Below are positions 61,913 through 64,000 of a stretch of 64,000 nt of DNA, one piece after another. The notes beneath the pieces were generated by a model. That model searched no databases, was not told the DNA's origin, and was given only the letters and a program-made list of their open reading frames with translations. The position numbers were made by a program, and so were the translations under genes. Source of the DNA: Sporolituus thermophilus DSM 23256 (lineage in GTDB: Bacteria; Bacillota; Negativicutes; Sporomusales; Thermosinaceae); NCBI RefSeq assembly GCF_900102435.1, contig NZ_FNBU01000001.1, positions 190,521 to 254,520 on the forward strand, in the 5' to 3' direction. Positions within the stretch are counted from its first letter, which is position 1. Each line of letters begins with the position of its first letter.

Positions 61913-62869
61913 TTAAAATACCTGTCCTTCTTTATCTTTGCGCAGCCATTCGATAAGCACGCTTTCCCGCGTCTTCTTGACTTTCGCGAGCGCCTCGGGC
62001 GTCCAGTCATATAGGCCGGTGCCGGTCTTGGCGCCAAGGGTGCCTTTTTCCACCGCCTCTTTGAGGAGGGGCGATATTTCCGTACTGTTGCAGAGATCGG
62101 CCAATAGATAGCTGGAGATATTATAGAAAATATCCAGCCCGCCCAGGTCGGCGCTTTCCAGCGGACCGGTCGTGGCCAGCCGGCGGCCAAGGCTGTACTT
62201 CATGGTCGTGTCGACCGCTTCTTTGGAAGCGATGCCGCTTTCGACAATGTACAACGCTTCGCGCAGCAGGGCCAGCTGCAGGCGGTTGCCGATGAAACCC
62301 AGGGCTTCCCGGTTGAGGGCTACCGGTTTTTTGCCGATTTTCTCCATTAGTTTCCAGGTGATATCCACCGTTTCTTGTGCCGTATGCTTGCCAGGCACCA
62401 CCTCGACCAGCGGCACCAGATGCGGCGGGTTCCAGAAGTGAGCTACCACGAATTTGTCCTTGCGCTCAATCGCTTCGGCAATCGCCGTCGGGCTAAGGCC
62501 GGAAGTATTGGTGGCAAAGATGGTGTGCGGCCCGCACAGTTTATCCATTTTGGCAAATACTTCCCGCTTGGTTTCCAGGTTCTCGGCGATGGACTCGATG
62601 ACGAAGTCGGCGCCTTCCGCCGCTTCTTCCAAAGTAGTAACGCCTTTAATCCGATTAATAATGGCGGGAATGTCGGCTTCTTCGACCAGGCCGTGTTCCC
62701 GGTAGGTAGCGAGCGCCGCTTTGATGCTGCTGTAGCCGCGCTCGATGCTCGCCGCCGAGCGGCCAAACATGCGCACATTATAGCCGGCCATGGCAAAGGC
62801 AAGGGCCGTGCCGAACCCCATCGTGCCGGTACCAAGGTTGCAGATATTCTTGATGTCTGCCAGTTGCAT
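61913..62869 (-). CDS. 3-hydroxyacyl-CoA dehydrogenase (3-hydroxybutyryl-CoA type)
   Basis: 318 residues. NAD motif GTGTMGFGTALAFAMAG, catalytic His region VVAHFWNPPHLVPLVEVV and Asn in LNREALGFIGNRLQ. The typical short-chain form is about 280-290 residues; this one has a longer tail (TREVLIEWLRKDKEG-like). The gene stands 24 bases after the AtoE stop. Oxidises 3-hydroxybutyryl-CoA with NAD in acid oxidation or forms it in synthesis. Confidence 0.9.
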   Translation of the reverse strand: MQLADIKNICNLGTGTMGFGTALAFAMAGYNVRMFGRSAASIERGYSSIKAALATYREHGLVEEADIPAIINRIKGVTTLEEAAEGADFVIESIAENLETKREVFAKMDKLCGPHTIFATNTSGLSPTAIAEAIERKDKFVVAHFWNPPHLVPLVEVVPGKHTAQETVDITWKLMEKIGKKPVALNREALGFIGNRLQLALLREALYIVESGIASKEAVDTTMKYSLGRRLATTGPLESADLGGLDIFYNISSYLLADLCNSTEISPLLKEAVEKGTLGAKTGTGLYDWTPEALAKVKKTRESVLIEWLRKDKEGQVF

Positions 62870-62893
62870 AAATTACCCTCCCAGGATTAAAGT

Positions 62894-64000
62894 TTAGAAC
62901 GGTATGAAGGTCAGTCCCAGCAGCATGATAATGCCGATAACAATCCAGGTAATAAAGGTGTAGCCGACGAAGTCCCGGAACTCGAGGCCCACTACCGACA
63001 TAAACGGCAGGGCCCAGAAGGGCTGGATGAGGTTGACCCAGTCGTTGCCGTAGGCATAGGCGATAACCGTCTTGGCGTGCGGCACGCCAAGCGCCGCCCC
63101 GGCCTGAATGATGTACGGCGCTTCAACCGCCCATTTGCCGCCGCCGGACGGGATAAAGTAGCCAATAACGTTGGATAAAATGGCGACAAACGCCGGGAAG
63201 GTGGTCGGGGTAGTGAAGCTGATAATCCACTGGGCAAAGACTTCGACCAGGCCGGTGAATTTCATCATGCCGAAAATGCCGGCATAGAAGGGGAACTGGA
63301 GCAGCACGCCCCAGCAGGCCGGGGTGGCGGCCTTGACGGCCTTCATCAGGTTGGCCGGCGTACGGTGGAGGAAGATGATGAGCATGAGGAAAATGAAGTT
63401 AACCAGGTTGATGTCCAGCGATTTCTTGGCCTCAAAGAAGTGGTAGTACAGGTAAACGATAAACATGATGCCGATGAAGTAGGACAAAATCGGCGTGTAC
63501 GTCAGCCGTTCGCTGGGCGTGGATATGACCGCCTTGTCGTCTTTGACCACCAGGCTCTGCTCAAGCAGGTCGGGCCGCAGTTGGCGCATGGTGGCAATCA
63601 TGCTTTCATCCTTGGGCGGGAACACCTTCCAGAACATAAACATAATTGCCAGCATTACGAGCAGCAGCACCCACAGGGTATAGGGTCTAAAGAGCGTTTC
63701 GCCAACCGGGATGACGCCCATTTCCTTGACCATGAAGTGGGTCGGGGTGGCAACGAGGAGCGGCACCGAACCCGACAGGCCGACATGCCAGATCATGAAG
63801 GTCGAATAGGTAGCGGCCACCAGCAGCTTGTAATGGACTTTGATGCCGCGCAGTTCGGCCTGCCGCGCCAGCTCCCGCGTTAACAGGGCGGCGAAAATCA
63901 GGCCGAAGCCCCAGTTGAGATAATACGAGATGGCGGACAAAATCACGCCGTACAGGTAGACCTGCTCGGCCGTGCGGGGCTGGCTGCACAGCGCCACCAG
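62894..64000 (-). CDS. atoE: Short-chain fatty acid transporter, AtoE-like (N-terminus off window)
   Basis: 369 residues visible, running off the right edge; no true start is in view. Several hydrophobic helices with GVILSAISYYLNWGFGLIF, FMIWHVGLSGSVPLLVATP and GYFIPSGGGKWAVEAPYIIQ, the AtoE/TIGR00366 family pattern of acetoacetate and butyrate permeases. Co-oriented with the 3-hydroxyacyl-CoA dehydrogenase. Confidence 0.9.
   Translation of the reverse strand: MVALCSQPRTAEQVYLYGVILSAISYYLNWGFGLIFAALLTRELARQAELRGIKVHYKLLVAATYSTFMIWHVGLSGSVPLLVATPTHFMVKEMGVIPVGETLFRPYTLWVLLLVMLAIMFMFWKVFPPKDESMIATMRQLRPDLLEQSLVVKDDKAVISTPSERLTYTPILSYFIGIMFIVYLYYHFFEAKKSLDINLVNFIFLMLIIFLHRTPANLMKAVKAATPACWGVLLQFPFYAGIFGMMKFTGLVEVFAQWIISFTTPTTFPAFVAILSNVIGYFIPSGGGKWAVEAPYIIQAGAALGVPHAKTVIAYAYGNDWVNLIQPFWALPFMSVVGLEFRDFVGYTFITWIVIGIIMLLGLTFIPF

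Overview
The window reads as chromosome of an anaerobic, low-to-mid GC Firmicute, most likely a spore-forming Negativicute (Sporomusaceae-like). This placement is inference from content: T-box and ykkC-class leaders, a tRNA-Sec gene, FeoAB with a Fur site, ferredoxin- or tungsten-type redox enzymes, sigma-54 circuits for short-chain acids and a tetrathionate-reductase-like respiratory cluster. No prophage, CRISPR array or intact insertion sequence is visible. Most genes lie on the minus strand.

1-5.8 kb: a branched-chain amino acid operon in the order ilvN-ilvC-ilvB (ilvB runs off the left edge). Its leader has a sigma-A promoter, a ykkC-family (probably ppGpp) riboswitch with its own terminator, then a leucine T-box. 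A small coiled-coil protein gene, a striking Cys-Met-Pro / Phe-Pro repeat protein behind a sporulation-type promoter and a YlbF-family gene follow. The stretch ends with decayed fragments of an integrase and of a CoA-transferase B subunit.

5.8-13 kb: a sigma-54-controlled operon (GntP-family permease, SDR reductase, thiolase, CoA-transferase) with its PAS-AAA-Fis activator just upstream. This fits 3-hydroxybutyrate or other short-chain acid use. 13-17.6 kb: tRNA-Sec, a DMT exporter, a chemoreceptor, a nitrilase-family amidase, a small promoter-hairpin transcript and a 30-residue ORF. 17.6-25.7 kb: a ttrBCA-like reductase followed by a separate PhnD-like lipoprotein, a histidine kinase and a NarL-type regulator.

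26-33 kb: feoA-feoB plus a 47-residue Cys-rich peptide gene; cbiMNQO cobalt uptake under a cobalamin riboswitch; serS behind a possible attenuator. 33-42.9 kb: HD-GYP and GGDEF signalling proteins, a YkvI-like permease, a thioredoxin-reductase homologue lacking the NADPH motif, MoaD-like plus aldehyde ferredoxin oxidoreductase, arsR-acr3 and a bacteriohemerythrin. 43-46.9 kb: an apparently complete serine biosynthesis operon (transaminase, SerA, histidine-type phosphatase) under a serine T-box with two antiterminator/terminator modules. 47-53.4 kb: another HD-GYP protein, menaquinone genes (UbiA/MqnP-like and MenG), a YjiH-YjiG transporter pair with an M20 hydrolase, and a flavoredoxin-like protein.

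53.4-57 kb: a 2-keto-3-deoxygluconate operon (eda, kdgK, a FAH-family enzyme and a LacI regulator). 57-64 kb: AtuA-like genes with a CitMHS transporter under a second sigma-54 promoter, three palindromic upstream sites and a second PAS-sigma-54 activator; then 3-hydroxyacyl-CoA dehydrogenase and an AtoE-type short-chain fatty acid permease that runs off the right edge. A degenerate heptamer repeat recurs at about six intergenic loci and forms the 3' end of cbiN.
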